DNA of 64,000 nucleotides from Bradyrhizobium diazoefficiens. Its GTDB lineage: Bacteria; Pseudomonadota; Alphaproteobacteria; Rhizobiales; Xanthobacteraceae. The stretch covers positions 1,485,001-1,549,000 of the forward strand of contig NZ_CP067100.1 in NCBI RefSeq assembly GCF_016616235.1, in the 5' to 3' direction. The notes beneath the pieces were generated by a model, which worked only from the letters and a program-made list of their open reading frames with translations, made no database searches and was not told where the DNA came from. This document shows positions 1-9,046 of this stretch, in pieces. The translations under genes and the position numbers were made by a program. Position 1 is the first letter of the stretch. The number at the start of each line of letters is the position of its first letter.

Positions 1-187
1 CATCGGCCATTTCGCCGGCCTTTTGGGCGACGCCAAGATCAACATCGCCACCTTCCATCTCGGCCGCGTCGAGCAGGGCGGCGACGCCATCGCGCTTGTC
101 GAGGTCGATGGCGCGGTGCCGGCGGACGTGCTCGCCAAGATCCAGGCCCTGCCGCAGGTCAAGCAGGTCAAGGCGCTGACGTTCTGA
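1..187 (+). CDS. serA: D-3-phosphoglycerate dehydrogenase, C-terminal end (partial)
   Basis: Only the last 61 codons are present, read in the frame that starts at base 2 and ending with TGA at 185-187. They translate to an ACT-type regulatory domain: a hydrophobic helix with GLLGD, the strand NIATFHLGR, an alanine/valine strand ending in EVDG, and a closing PQVKQVKAL strand. This is how long-form SerA proteins end. The enzyme oxidises 3-phosphoglycerate in the first step of serine synthesis, and the ACT domain binds serine in characterised homologues. The catalytic part lies outside the window, so the assignment rests on the ACT tail alone. A strong terminator follows 28 bases after the stop. 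Confidence 0.8.
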   Translation, partial: IGHFAGLLGDAKINIATFHLGRVEQGGDAIALVEVDGAVPADVLAKIQALPQVKQVKALTF

Positions 188-214
188 TCCGCCGACATAT
201 TCCGACCCGCGGAA

Positions 215-249
215 CAACGCCGCCTTCTCGCGAGGGCGGCGTTTTTATT
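215..249 (+). terminator. Rho-independent terminator of serA
   Basis: An inverted repeat with AACGCCGCC on the left and GGGCGGCGTTT on the right around a short loop is followed by a T-rich tail (TTTTTATTTT). It lies directly downstream of the serA stop codon. Confidence 0.85.
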
Positions 250-339
250 TTCCCCGCACCCGCCACTTTGTGTACCAATGGCGGCGAGAACGCCTCGCAC
301 CAGCGCTCCGTTCAAAATCGTTCGACAAGGGAGAAAACA

Positions 340-1512
<1,173 letters not shown>

Positions 1513-1532
1513 GATCAAGCGACCGGAATGCG

Positions 1533-1560
1533 AAGGGCACGGCGCAAGCCGTGCCCTTTT
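1533..1560 (+). terminator. Rho-independent terminator of the thiolase gene
   Basis: A perfect 11-bp stem (AAGGGCACGGC with GCCGTGCCCTT), a four-base loop and a T run (CTTTTGTTT) start 20 bases after the thiolase stop. Confidence 0.9.
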
Positions 1561-1605
1561 GTTTGAGCTTTGACGGCAACACCGTAAGGGACGCGCCGCT
1601 GTGTA

Positions 1606-1813
1606 GCTCCCTCGCCCCGTTCTTACGGGGAGAGGGTGGGGTGAGGGGCTGTCTCCGCGGGCGAGGTTTGAATGGGAGTAGAGTGTCCGAGGAGTCGGAT
1701 GGACTTCATCTGGGCGAATACAGTGCCCAGCCCCTCACCCGGATCGCGCCGGACGATGCTGCGCATCGCCGGGGGCGATCCGACCTCTCCCCGCAGAAGA
1801 GCGGGGAGAGGTT
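1606..1813. repeat. dispersed inverted-repeat cassette, family A copy 1
   Basis: The cassette starts with CCCCGTTCTTACGGGG followed by AGAGGGTGGGGTGAGGGGC. It ends with the opposite-facing block CCCTCACCCGGATC plus CTCTCCCCGCAGAAGAGCGG and GGAGAGG. Each end is a small hairpin and the two ends are inverted relative to each other. Similar cassettes occur at about 6834, 13851, 28566 and 38478. No coding potential was seen. Confidence 0.75.
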
Positions 1814-1824
1814 AAAAGAAACTC

Positions 1825-4800
1825 TTACGCCCGCGCCACCACCGGCGCGAACACCACTTCGATCAGCGTGCCGGAGCTGCCGGCGCTCTTGATGTTGAAG
1901 CGGGCGCGGTTGGCTTCGACCAGCGCTTTGGTCAATGACAGGCTCAGCGCCGCATTGTCTGCGGCATCCCCGGGCGGCGGGGTGCGGAACGGCTCCATCG
2001 CGGCGGCGAGCTCGCGCTCGCTGAGGCCATGGCCAGTGTCGCGGATGCGCAGCGCGATCTCGCCGCCATCGGTCATCGCGGTGGAGACGATCACCTGCCC
2101 GCCGGCGCTCGCCAGCCGGATCGAGTTCGAGATCAGGTTCATGGTGATCTGCCGCATCGCGCGCGCGTCGGCCGTGACCTGCGGCAGCGCATGGCCCAGC
2201 GAGGTGCGGATGATGATGCGCTCGCGATTGGCTTGCGGCTGCATCACCGTGACGCAGGCCTCGACCAGCTCGTTGAGGTTGAGATCGGCGAAATTGAGAT
2301 CGAGCTTGCCGGTCTCGATCCGCGACAGCTCCAGGAGATCGTCGATGATGGCGATGACGCGCTCGCCGGAGGCGCGGATGTCCTTCATGTACTCGCCGTA
2401 GCGCTCGTTGCCGAGCGTGCCGAAGCGCTCCGAGATCATCACCTCGGCAAAGCCGATGATGGCGTTGAGCGGCGTGCGGATCTCGTGGCTGATCCGCGCC
2501 AGCATGTCGGCCTTGGCATTGGCCGCGCCGTCGACGAGGCGGCGCGCCTGGGTCAGCTCGCTCTCGTCCTTCTTGGCGTGCGAGAGGTCGCGGAACACGG
2601 CGAAGAAGTTCGGCCCGTCGGGCCGCGTGCGGCCCATGATCATGGCGAGCGGAATCACGCCGCCCTTCCTCTCGCGGCCCAGCACCTCGCGGCCGTGGTC
2701 GAGCAGGCTGGCAATGTCCTGGCTCTTGAGGCTTTCGAGATAGTCGACGACGATCTGCCGGCTCTCGGGCGCGAACAGCGTCAGCAGAGTCTGCTCGAGC
2801 AGCGCCTGACCGTCATAGCCGAACAGCGCCTCGGCGCTGCGGTTGCAGGCGTGGATGTTGCCTTCGGCATCGAACATGACGATGCCCTCGGCCGTGGTGT
2901 CGAGGATCGCGGCGAGATCTTCGGCATCGGCATCGCCCGCCTCGAGCTCCGGCTCGATCGGGACCATTGCGATCGGCTCGGCGATAACGGGCGGCGCGAC
3001 GGCCGCCTGCGGCAGCGCGCAGATCAGCGCATGCGCGCTGTCGCCGTCCCAGTCGATGGTGTGCAGATGCGCTTCGGTGGTCGCAAGCGGCGCTTCGCCG
3101 TTGGGAAGCGTGGCGCTGATCGTCACCGGCGTGCCTCCTTGCGAGGTGCTGCTGGCCGACGATACGCCCGGCTCGACATAGAGCGCATCGAGCCCGCCGG
3201 CATCCTCCAGCGCGTTGATGCTGGAATAGCCCATGCGCGCGAGGAAGGCGGGATTGGCGTAGAGCAGGCGGTCGAGGCGGTAGATCAGAATGCCTGTCGG
3301 CACGAGGTCGAGCAGCGCCCGGTCGCGCATGCTGCGGCCTTGCGCGGGCGGCGCCGGCGCGGTCAGCCATTGCGCCGGCGCGTGCGGCGCCTCGGGCTCG
3401 GCCGTCGGCGCTGTGATCTCTCCAGGCATCGGCTCGGCGACGGCCGCGATGCTCTCGCGCTCCCGTTCGAGCCGCTCGGACAATTGCCGGGCGAGCTCGT
3501 TGAATGCGCTGTTCTCGACCGGCGTCAGCGTCGGCGATCTCGAATCGCCGTGCGGGCGGAACGGCACGACGTTGGGAGGGGTTTCCGAGGGCGTTTCCAC
3601 TGACGTTTCCGGATCGGTTGGGTGTGAATTCGCGTCGTTGGTGGAGTCGGGCAGTTCGGCGACAGGCTCGGGTGTGGGTTCAGGCTCGGGTGCCGGCGGC
3701 TCGATCGGTGAAGGCGGCGCCTCGGCCTCGGGTTCTGGCTCCGCAGTTTCGGGCTCATGCCGCGCCGGCGGACCGACCAGCAGCTCATAGCGGCGCAGCG
3801 CCTCGAGTCGGTTGAGACCGTCGAGATCGCGGCAGACGCCAAAGCCCCGGAAGCCCGCAAACTTGCGCTCGCAATCGTAGACCGGCAGGCCGGCGAGCTC
3901 GACCGGAATGTGCTCGCCATCGGCCGGCCAGTTCACGGTGATGCCGGCCCAGGTGTCCTGGCTCGCCAGCGCCGCTGCGACGCGCCCCTCCGGATCGAGC
4001 GCAAATTCCTCGGCGATCTCGCGCCAGGGCCGGCCGAAGCCGGCGGCGGTGCGCGCGCCGATCAGGCGGATGAACTCGTCCGAGCCGAGCACAAAGCGGC
4101 CGTCCGCATCCATCTGCCACAGGAAGCGCAGCGGATGCTGGCGCGGTGGCGCTGCTGACGGCGGCTCGTCCATGCCTGGATTGATCGGCCCGGCTTGGGG
4201 CGGCACAATGGCTGCGGGGATGTTTTCAACCGGAGTTTTGGCCGCAGCGTCGATCGGCTCGACGGCCGTTTCCTGGGTGGGCGCCTCAGCCGCCGCCTTG
4301 ACGGCGTCCTGGATCGATAGGATCTCGGCTGCGCTCGCGGGCGGCTCGGGCGTGCTCTCGATCGTCTCGTCCGGCTCAAGCGGTTCGACCGGCGCGGCAA
4401 AGGCATCGAACAGGTCGATGCCGGCCGGCGCATCCTGCGACGGCGGGGCGCTGGGCGTCGCGGCAGCGTGCTGCGCAGCTTCAACCGGCGCTTCCCGTGC
4501 GGCGTCCGCGGATGCCGCGGGCGCGGCCTGCTGCGCGGCCGGTTCGATCAACGCGATCAGGGCGACATCGGCGCCCGTGCCGACCCGTTGCAGCACCATC
4601 CGGCCGTCAGCGGTCGGCGCCTCGGCGCGCCCGTATTTCAACGCATCGCTGCGCGCCTGGTCGAGGCCCCGATCAGTCAGATCGTGGCAGCCGAGCAGGG
4701 GACGGGCAGCTTCGCTGGCGCCGGCGAATAGGCCGTCAGGCGCGAACGCCGCCATCGGCACCTTCGCGCCCGCGACGAGCCGGTGCAGCCGTTCGACCAG

Positions 4801-5184
4801 CGGCATGCTGCGCGCTGCGGCGTCCATCGCGGTGACCAGCACGCCAGAACTCCCATCGGCAAAATCGAGCCGCGCGCAGGCGCAGGTCATCAGCGTGCCG
4901 AGCCGGGCGCCAAAACCTTGCAGCCGTTCGAGCCTGACCGCGCCGGTCGCCGGCAGCCGCCGCGCCAGCCGCGCGACCTGGCGGCGATGGCTGTCGGCCG
5001 GGCCAAAGGTCTTGCCCGCCAGCGCGGCGGCATGGGGCGCGCCGAAGAATTTTGCGCCGACCGGATTGGCCCACAGCACGCGGGCACCGTCGGTCGACCA
5101 GAGCCAGCTCGGCAGTGGCGAGGTCGCGTGCACGGCGAGCCGGGGATCGCCGACGCCTCGCAACTGGAAATCCGAACTCGTCAT
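1825..5184 (-). CDS. large PAS-domain sensor histidine kinase, PdhS-like (PleC/DivJ homologue sensor family)
   Basis: This 1119-residue protein has no transmembrane segment. A region of small PAS-like units is separated by long Pro/Glu/Ala-rich linkers (about 225-345 and 470-600). A clear PAS domain follows at about 753-873 (TAEGIVMFDAEGNI), then HisKA with the phospho-acceptor His900 in SHEIRTPLNAIIGFAEVM, then a HATPase domain. The HisKA context (ERFGTLGNERYGEYMKDIR and DDLLELSRIETGK) matches the PdhS/DivJ/PleC family that controls DivK and CtrA in alphaproteobacterial cell cycles. The N box (MNLISNSIRLA) and G1 box (RDTGHGLS) are present. The usual glycine-rich G2 box is replaced by NAALSLSLTKAL (about 1077-1088), which could weaken ATP binding. 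The gene is transcribed alone, leftward. The family call is good; the PdhS name is an inference. Confidence 0.8.
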   Translation of the reverse strand: MTSSDFQLRGVGDPRLAVHATSPLPSWLWSTDGARVLWANPVGAKFFGAPHAAALAGKTFGPADSHRRQVARLARRLPATGAVRLERLQGFGARLGTLMTCACARLDFADGSSGVLVTAMDAAARSMPLVERLHRLVAGAKVPMAAFAPDGLFAGASEAARPLLGCHDLTDRGLDQARSDALKYGRAEAPTADGRMVLQRVGTGADVALIALIEPAAQQAAPAASADAAREAPVEAAQHAAATPSAPPSQDAPAGIDLFDAFAAPVEPLEPDETIESTPEPPASAAEILSIQDAVKAAAEAPTQETAVEPIDAAAKTPVENIPAAIVPPQAGPINPGMDEPPSAAPPRQHPLRFLWQMDADGRFVLGSDEFIRLIGARTAAGFGRPWREIAEEFALDPEGRVAAALASQDTWAGITVNWPADGEHIPVELAGLPVYDCERKFAGFRGFGVCRDLDGLNRLEALRRYELLVGPPARHEPETAEPEPEAEAPPSPIEPPAPEPEPTPEPVAELPDSTNDANSHPTDPETSVETPSETPPNVVPFRPHGDSRSPTLTPVENSAFNELARQLSERLERERESIAAVAEPMPGEITAPTAEPEAPHAPAQWLTAPAPPAQGRSMRDRALLDLVPTGILIYRLDRLLYANPAFLARMGYSSINALEDAGGLDALYVEPGVSSASSTSQGGTPVTISATLPNGEAPLATTEAHLHTIDWDGDSAHALICALPQAAVAPPVIAEPIAMVPIEPELEAGDADAEDLAAILDTTAEGIVMFDAEGNIHACNRSAEALFGYDGQALLEQTLLTLFAPESRQIVVDYLESLKSQDIASLLDHGREVLGRERKGGVIPLAMIMGRTRPDGPNFFAVFRDLSHAKKDESELTQARRLVDGAANAKADMLARISHEIRTPLNAIIGFAEVMISERFGTLGNERYGEYMKDIRASGERVIAIIDDLLELSRIETGKLDLNFADLNLNELVEACVTVMQPQANRERIIIRTSLGHALPQVTADARAMRQITMNLISNSIRLASAGGQVIVSTAMTDGGEIALRIRDTGHGLSERELAAAMEPFRTPPPGDAADNAALSLSLTKALVEANRARFNIKSAGSSGTLIEVVFAPVVARA

Positions 5185-5492
5185 CCGACCGGCTTTACGT
5201 CCCGCGTATCCGCAACCAAGGCCAGGCTGCCGGGAATGGCAGCCTTAAGAAAGGGTTAGTATCGCCCGCGGGCGCGGGCAGGTCCACGGCCCCGCTTCCC
5301 GAAGGGCGGCCCAAGCCGCGATAACCTTAATGTGGCTGAACCCGCAAGCCGCAAGCGCGGTTGCATCCGCAGGAATCCGGGGGGGGCCGGGCCGCTTCAT
5401 ACCGGCAATACCGGGCTGCATTGATCTCGCCCGCGGGCGCGCCGGGGACGGCCGATAAGGCCGGCAACATGAACATGGAAGGAGTGCCAGGG
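5185..5492. other. intergenic region between the kinase and the first phasin gene
   Basis: This 308-base region separates divergent genes and must hold both promoters, but I cannot place a confident -35/-10 pair. The only repeat seen is a 15-base direct repeat, TCGCCCGCGGGCGCG, at 5262-5276 and 5427-5441. The phasin Shine-Dalgarno GGAAGGAG lies at 5477-5484. Confidence 0.5.
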
Positions 5493-5876
5493 ATGACCGA
5501 CCAGGGACATGACCGTTTCGAGCTTCCGCCGGAGATGCGGTCGATGGCGGAGACGAGCTTCAAGCAGGCGCGGGAGGCGTTCGACAAGCTCCTCGCCAAC
5601 GCCTAGGCTGCCGCGGGCTCGCTGGAGGAACATGGCGCGACCATACGCGCCGGCGCCAGGGACCTCAGCGCGAAAGTGCTCGCCTTTGCCGAAGCCAATG
5701 TGCAGGTTTCCCTCAACTACGCCCAGTCGCTGGTACACGCCAAGGACGTCTCCGAGGTGATGCGGCTGCACAGCGAATATGTGCAGGCCCAGATGAAGGC
5801 GCTGGCCGACCAGGCCAGCGAAATGGGCCAGATCGTCCACCGCGCCGCGATGGACGCGACCAAGCCAAAGCATTGA
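5493..5876 (+). pseudogene. phasin gene interrupted by an in-frame amber codon
   Basis: From the ATG at 5493 (Shine-Dalgarno GGAAGGAG at 5477-5484, eight bases upstream; an upstream in-frame ATG is at 5469) the frame runs for 37 codons to TAG at 5604-5606. It then stays open without any shift to TGA at 5874-5876, giving a 127-codon product if the stop is ignored. Both halves look like one phasin: RFELPPEMRSMAETSFKQAR before the stop, and a hydrophobic/Ala/Gln helix (FAEANVQVSLNYAQSLVHA) followed by EYVQAQMKALADQASEMG after it. Phasins coat polyhydroxyalkanoate granules. A single C-to-T change in a CAG glutamine codon would explain the TAG. An intact paralogue lies 460 bases downstream. It is either a recently inactivated gene, a read-through gene or a sequencing error. 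Confidence 0.8.
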
Positions 5877-5912
5877 AGCCTGAGGAAACGAAACGCGCCT
5901 CGGCAAAGGTGC

Positions 5913-6060
5913 GTTCCCTCCCCCCTTGTGGGGGAGGGCTAGGGAAAGGGGCAGCCCAGCAAAAGCTGCTGACGTGGGGCATCGAGTGTGGGTGCACAAC
6001 GGATGGAATCCCCGTGTGGCACCCCCCTCCCTGTCCCTCCCCCACAAGGGGGGAGGGAAC
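5913..6060. repeat. inverted-repeat cassette with perfect 26-bp ends
   Basis: The left arm (5913-5938, starting GTTCCCTCCCCCCTTG) is the exact reverse complement of the right arm (6035-6060, ending AAGGGGGGAGGGAAC). Each arm is also partly self-complementary (CCCTCCCCC with GGGGGAGGG). About 96 bases with no gene lie between them. The architecture is that of family A but with a different arm sequence. Confidence 0.8.
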
Positions 6061-6145
6061 GGAGAGAGCGCGCTACCAAGCGATCCGACTCCCTCAACCC
6101 AGAGTTCCTCAGCCTGGGAACCTCATCCTCCGAGATTAAATTATC

Positions 6146-6187
6146 GCAATGCACCCTAGTACCGCATTGCGCTGCACAATGTTGACA
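6146..6187 (+). promoter_or_regulatory. candidate regulatory site upstream of the second phasin gene
   Basis: GCAATGC (6146-6152) and GCATTGC (6164-6170) form an inverted repeat with an 11-base spacer. They are followed by CTGCACAATG and a perfect TTGACA (6182-6187). TGC-rich sites of this general kind bind the PHA repressor PhaR at phasin promoters in other bacteria. No convincing -10 was found at the right distance, so both promoter and PhaR roles are inference. Confidence 0.35.
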
Positions 6188-6336
6188 TGATAGGCAGCAA
6201 TAGTACTGGCGCTGGGCGAGCCATCTCGTTTGTATCGCGTTTCCAGTCTTCGTACCCGCTGAATGGCAGGCCTTCGGGGCCCGGCGGGCGCGCCAGAAGG
6301 CTCACTGCATTTTTTTCATTATCGTGAGGGACAACC

Positions 6337-6774
6337 ATGACAGGTGCGACTGATCCGTTTTCTGCCTCGATCATTCCGTTCGAGGTCCCCGAGCAGATGC
6401 GTGCGTTCGCCGAAAAGGGCGTGTCGCAGGCCCGCGAGAACTACGCCAAGTTCAAGGACGCCGCCGAGACCCACAACGGCACCGTCGAGGCCGTGTTCAC
6501 CACCGCCAGCAAGGGCGCGAGCGAATACACCGCCAAGCTGGTGGAGTTCATGAAGGCCAACAGCAGCGCCCAGCTGGACTTCGCCCAGCAGCTGCTCGGC
6601 GCCAAGTCGCCGTCGGATGCCTTCGCGCTGTGGACCGGCCACGCCCGCACCCAGCTCGAGACCTTCCAGGCCCAGGCCAAAGAGCTGGCCGAGCTCACCC
6701 AGCGCATCGCCAACGAGACCGCCGAGCCGATCAAGGCCAGCGCCTCGAAGCTCTACACCCCGCCCGCCGCCTGA
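6337..6774 (+). CDS. phasin family protein (PHA granule-associated)
   Basis: This intact 145-residue phasin starts at an ATG preceded by GTGAGGGACAACC. It is almost all helix, with no signal peptide or membrane segment. A conserved opening (IPFEVPEQMRAFAEKGVSQA) leads to YAKFKDAAE, a Thr/Ser/Ala-rich helix, VEFMKANSSAQLDFAQQLLG, and an Ala/Gln-rich end before a short Pro/Ala tail. Phasins sit on the surface of polyhydroxyalkanoate granules and control their size and number. It lies in the same orientation as the broken phasin gene and is followed by a strong terminator, so it is probably monocistronic. The candidate PhaR-type site about 150 bases upstream would fit repression until granules form. 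Confidence 0.9.
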   Translation: MTGATDPFSASIIPFEVPEQMRAFAEKGVSQARENYAKFKDAAETHNGTVEAVFTTASKGASEYTAKLVEFMKANSSAQLDFAQQLLGAKSPSDAFALWTGHARTQLETFQAQAKELAELTQRIANETAEPIKASASKLYTPPAA

Positions 6775-6797
6775 GCGGTGAGGCCGGTTTGAACCTG

Positions 6798-6827
6798 AAA
6801 AACCCGGGTCGAAAGGCCCGGGTTTTT
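6798..6827 (+). terminator. Rho-independent terminator of the phasin gene
   Basis: AAAAACCCGGG pairs perfectly with CCCGGGTTTTT around an eight-base loop, and the right arm itself provides the T run. It begins 24 bases after the stop codon. Confidence 0.9.
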
Positions 6828-6833
6828 CTTCAC

Positions 6834-6983
6834 CTCTCCCGGAGGGAGAGGTCGGATCGCATCGAAGATGCGATCCGGGTGAGGGGCCCAGGGCTCACTT
6901 CCGGCTGCGCCCCCTCACCCGGATCGCTCCGCCGCGCATGCGCGCGCCAGCGCAATCCGACCTCTCCCCGCCGGGGAGAGGTG
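6834..6983. repeat. dispersed inverted-repeat cassette, family A copy 2
   Basis: The cassette begins CACCTCTCCCGGAGGGAGAGG and ends CCTCTCCCCGCCGGGGAGAGG plus TG. Between the ends are the hairpin GGATCGCATC-GAA-GATGCGATCC and the paired blocks GGGTGAGGGGC and CCCCTCACCC. It immediately follows the phasin terminator. No gene is present. Confidence 0.75.
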
Positions 6984-7145
6984 GACAAGGCCCAGCCAAT
7001 CGACCCTGTTTTCGCGCGCTGGAGCGGACAAATATCGGGTTTTGCGGCCTTGCCAAACCGGGCCGTTGCACCTAGTTTCCGCCCCGTTCAGCCCCCTTTG
7101 GAAACGGCCCGTTCAGGGCGCCCACAAGGCGCGGCTCGCAAGGAT

Positions 7146-7222
7146 GCAGTTGTAGCTCAGTTGGTTAGAGCGCCTGTCTGTGGAACAGGAGGTCGGTGGT
7201 TCGAGCCCACCCAACTGTACCA
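7146..7222 (+). tRNA. tRNA-His (GTG anticodon), CCA encoded
   Basis: A full cloverleaf is visible: acceptor GCAGTTG with CAACTGT, D-arm GCTC/GAGC, anticodon stem CCTGT/ACAGG with loop CTGTGGA (anticodon GTG), T-arm GGTGG/CCACC with TTCGAGC, then A73 and CCA. The base before G1 is T and position 73 is A. The usual G-1:C73 identity pair of tRNA-His is therefore absent, as described for a large alphaproteobacterial clade with a co-evolved histidyl-tRNA synthetase. G1 pairs with U72. An AT-richer accessory stretch starts right after it, as is common at tRNA 3' ends. Confidence 0.95.
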
Positions 7223-7339
7223 GCGCCTCCCAAATCACCCAATAGCTGTTGAACTGATCCGAGATCACGCAGCGCTGTTGCAGCGAAGCTACTTTGATCA
7301 GAGATTGAACATGCAATGCGCCTCAACCGGCTTAGCCGA

Positions 7340-7360
7340 GATTGCGGTGACAGTGCACCA
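7340..7360 (+). repeat. short GGTGACA-TGCAC repeat, copy 1
   Basis: GATTGCGGTGACAGTGCACC here closely matches GATTACGGTGACATTGCAC at 8547-8565. Both copies flank the AT-richer stretch after tRNA-His, one near its start and one near its end. Confidence 0.55.
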
Positions 7361-7422
7361 AACTCTCGACGCGAGGAGTGCCCTATCCGCAACGCCAGTC
7401 AATGCCGGTTTTGTGCGCCTCT

Positions 7423-7959
7423 TTAGGACGTCGTCTTCTTCGCGGCCTCCCGCATTTTCGCAAGCGCAACCAAGTCCGGACCCACAGCGTCCTTGCCAAC
7501 TTCGCAGTCCCCGACCTTTCCAATCTCTAAGGCGTCGCGTCCGAGAAACGTCACATCTGCTTTGTCATCTCCAAGATCGAAGCGTGGCGATAACACGTGC
7601 GGCAGCTTAACGCCGCTCTTTGAGGCCATAGCTACTTGTATAAAGCCGCCAATGTCACTCCTGACGCCTTCTTTGATGATCGAGTTGAGCATGTTGAAGG
7701 GGTGAAAGTTGCGTGTCGCTGCCATGTCAGCTTTAAGCCTCTCTGTGTAGTACGGGCCGCAGCTACCAAATGCATGACACGTTCTTTCTTTCACTACCGG
7801 AAGTTCGTCGCAATGGGTCGTTATCGAATTGGCCACGACATTTGAACCCAGGTGAAAGCACTTCAATTCATTATCAGTGGGCAAGAACCCAAAGATTAGA
7901 AGGTCGCATCGAGCATCGTTGGCCCAAAGTTTACCGAACTCCCGGAAGTTCTTATCCAA
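7423..7959 (-). CDS. hypothetical protein, possibly a truncated Ntn-hydrolase-like protein
   Basis: This frame reads 178 residues from a TTG at 7957-7959. It is also open for about 23 further codons upstream without an ATG or GTG, so the true 5' end is unclear and may be missing. The translation looks like a real protein: a mixed hydrophobic pattern with DLLIFGFLPTDNELKCFHLG, an FGSCGPYYTERL segment, and SDIGGFIQVAMASKSG. This pattern reminds me of the C-terminal half of proteasome-like Ntn hydrolases found near mobile DNA, but I cannot show a catalytic N-terminal residue. Base composition is clearly lower in GC than the flanking core genes. It lies alone in the accessory stretch after tRNA-His. 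Function unknown; possibly a decaying gene. Confidence 0.45.
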   Translation of the reverse strand: MDKNFREFGKLWANDARCDLLIFGFLPTDNELKCFHLGSNVVANSITTHCDELPVVKERTCHAFGSCGPYYTERLKADMAATRNFHPFNMLNSIIKEGVRSDIGGFIQVAMASKSGVKLPHVLSPRFDLGDDKADVTFLGRDALEIGKVGDCEVGKDAVGPDLVALAKMREAAKKTTS

Positions 7960-8710
7960 GATGCGTTTAAACGTTCGTGCCTTACGCGCACGCTGTGGCT
8001 CAACTTGAGAAAAGAAGATTGCCGATCAGTGCGGTAGGACTCGATCAGTTCACTTAGTCTATTCATCATCCGGATGATCAAGTTCTAAAATAGACCGATA
8101 TAACAACTGCGATGATAACGATCGTCCCAAGAATTCCAAGAACGCCTTCAGCGCGGACTTGAGTGCCAAGAAACCTTATGTCGAGTCGTTGTGGATGCCG
8201 CATGATGTTTCCTCAGTTGGGTGTGGGAGTCGAGCGATGGTCCAGATTGACCGCATTGTTCGGCTCACACGCAACGAAGATTTGCGACAAAAACGAATGA
8301 TAGCAACTTCAATAGCTTATTGCGATTCGTTTGCTTGCACGATCTATGCAGAAGAGCGTTGAAGTACTTTTTGTTCGGTCGCTATACCGGCACCGTTTTG
8401 ACAAGCCTGCGAAATCAGCGCGCAGATTCGTTCGTGAACCGATCTGGTAGCGAAAGTCAGCTACACGCGGCATTCGACCATGTGATAAGTCAAAGACTTA
8501 GGGTCATACGCGCTCTCCACCGTAGAGCGCGGATGACTGACTGAGCGATTACGGTGACATTGCACAAAACCTCCGATCCCGCAGAGCGCGTGCTATCACG
8601 CCGACAAACGGTAATCGTGCGCGGTCACCGTAACTTCATTAGCCGGGTCCGCGCGGACCGCGCGCCATCCTCGCTGCGATCCAGCTAGCACCTGCGGCCG
8701 CGCACCATCG
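7960..8710. other. AT-richer stretch without a supported gene
   Basis: About 750 bases carry only short open frames with no Shine-Dalgarno or recognisable product. One minus-strand frame (8081 down to 7896) begins MNRLSELIESYRTD, faintly like the N-terminus of rhizobial tyrosine recombinases, but it is too short to call. Composition is clearly lower in GC than the rest of the window. The segment looks like the worn remains of an insertion next to tRNA-His. Confidence 0.5.
8548..8634. repeat. imperfect palindromic element with GGTGAC arms
   Basis: The left part ATTACGGTGACATTGCAC and the right part GTGCGCGGTCACCGTAAC (8617-8634) are largely reverse complements, so the 87-base unit could form one long hairpin. 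The left arm is the second copy of the repeat at 7340-7360. I recall similar GGTGACAGTGCAC elements scattered in Bradyrhizobium genomes. Confidence 0.5.
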
Positions 8711-9046
8711 TCACTGACCGCCAACAATCCGCACAAGCTCCACTTCGAGCTTCAGCCCGGGCGATTGTTTTGCGAAGCCCGTGCAGAACGTGGATGTGGC
8801 ATCGACCGAGCGGCCTGACACGACGATGTCGATCTCATCCAGTCCAAAGACACCGGGCGGCCCCGGCTCGACGCGTCGGGCCGTAACAGTGGCTTTGAAG
8901 TGCTCGCCCTCCTGGGTCCAAACTCCGGTGTAGGCAAAGGTGGAATCGCCGCCGTCCAGTTTGCCGTCAGGCCCGAACTCGACCACGCCGGAGGCTTCGC
9001 GGACCGGTGTTTTGAACCAAACGGAGTATTTGCCCGGGGTGATCAC
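8711..9046 (-). CDS. GrlR-like small beta-rich protein
   Basis: This 111-residue protein starts at GTG 9046, immediately after an in-frame TGA, with no good Shine-Dalgarno, so the start is uncertain. The pattern is YSVWFKTP, then VVEFGPDGKLDGGDSTFAYTG, then VFGLDEIDIVVSG, and a closing LKLEVELVRI strand. The 'GDG.. LDGGD..F.YTG' turn followed by a FG..E..L strand resembles the GrlR fold (an eight-stranded barrel first known as a negative regulator of type III secretion) and its many stand-alone relatives in rhizobia. No secretion genes are nearby, so a regulatory role is not supported here. It lies between the AT-rich stretch and the duplicated AEC fragment. Confidence 0.45.
   Translation of the reverse strand: MITPGKYSVWFKTPVREASGVVEFGPDGKLDGGDSTFAYTGVWTQEGEHFKATVTARRVEPGPPGVFGLDEIDIVVSGRSVDATSTFCTGFAKQSPGLKLEVELVRIVGGQ

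Noticed and set aside
3908..5248. 446-residue open frame antisense to the histidine kinase
   Set aside because: Ala/Ser/Arg-rich shadow; the kinase frame has clear domains.
7896..8081. 61-residue frame resembling the N-terminus of a tyrosine recombinase
   Set aside because: Only about 15 residues look similar, and no catalytic part follows. Kept as a note in the gap entry.
8159..8544. two short plus-strand frames in the AT-richer stretch
   Set aside because: No Shine-Dalgarno, no protein-like pattern, no neighbour support.
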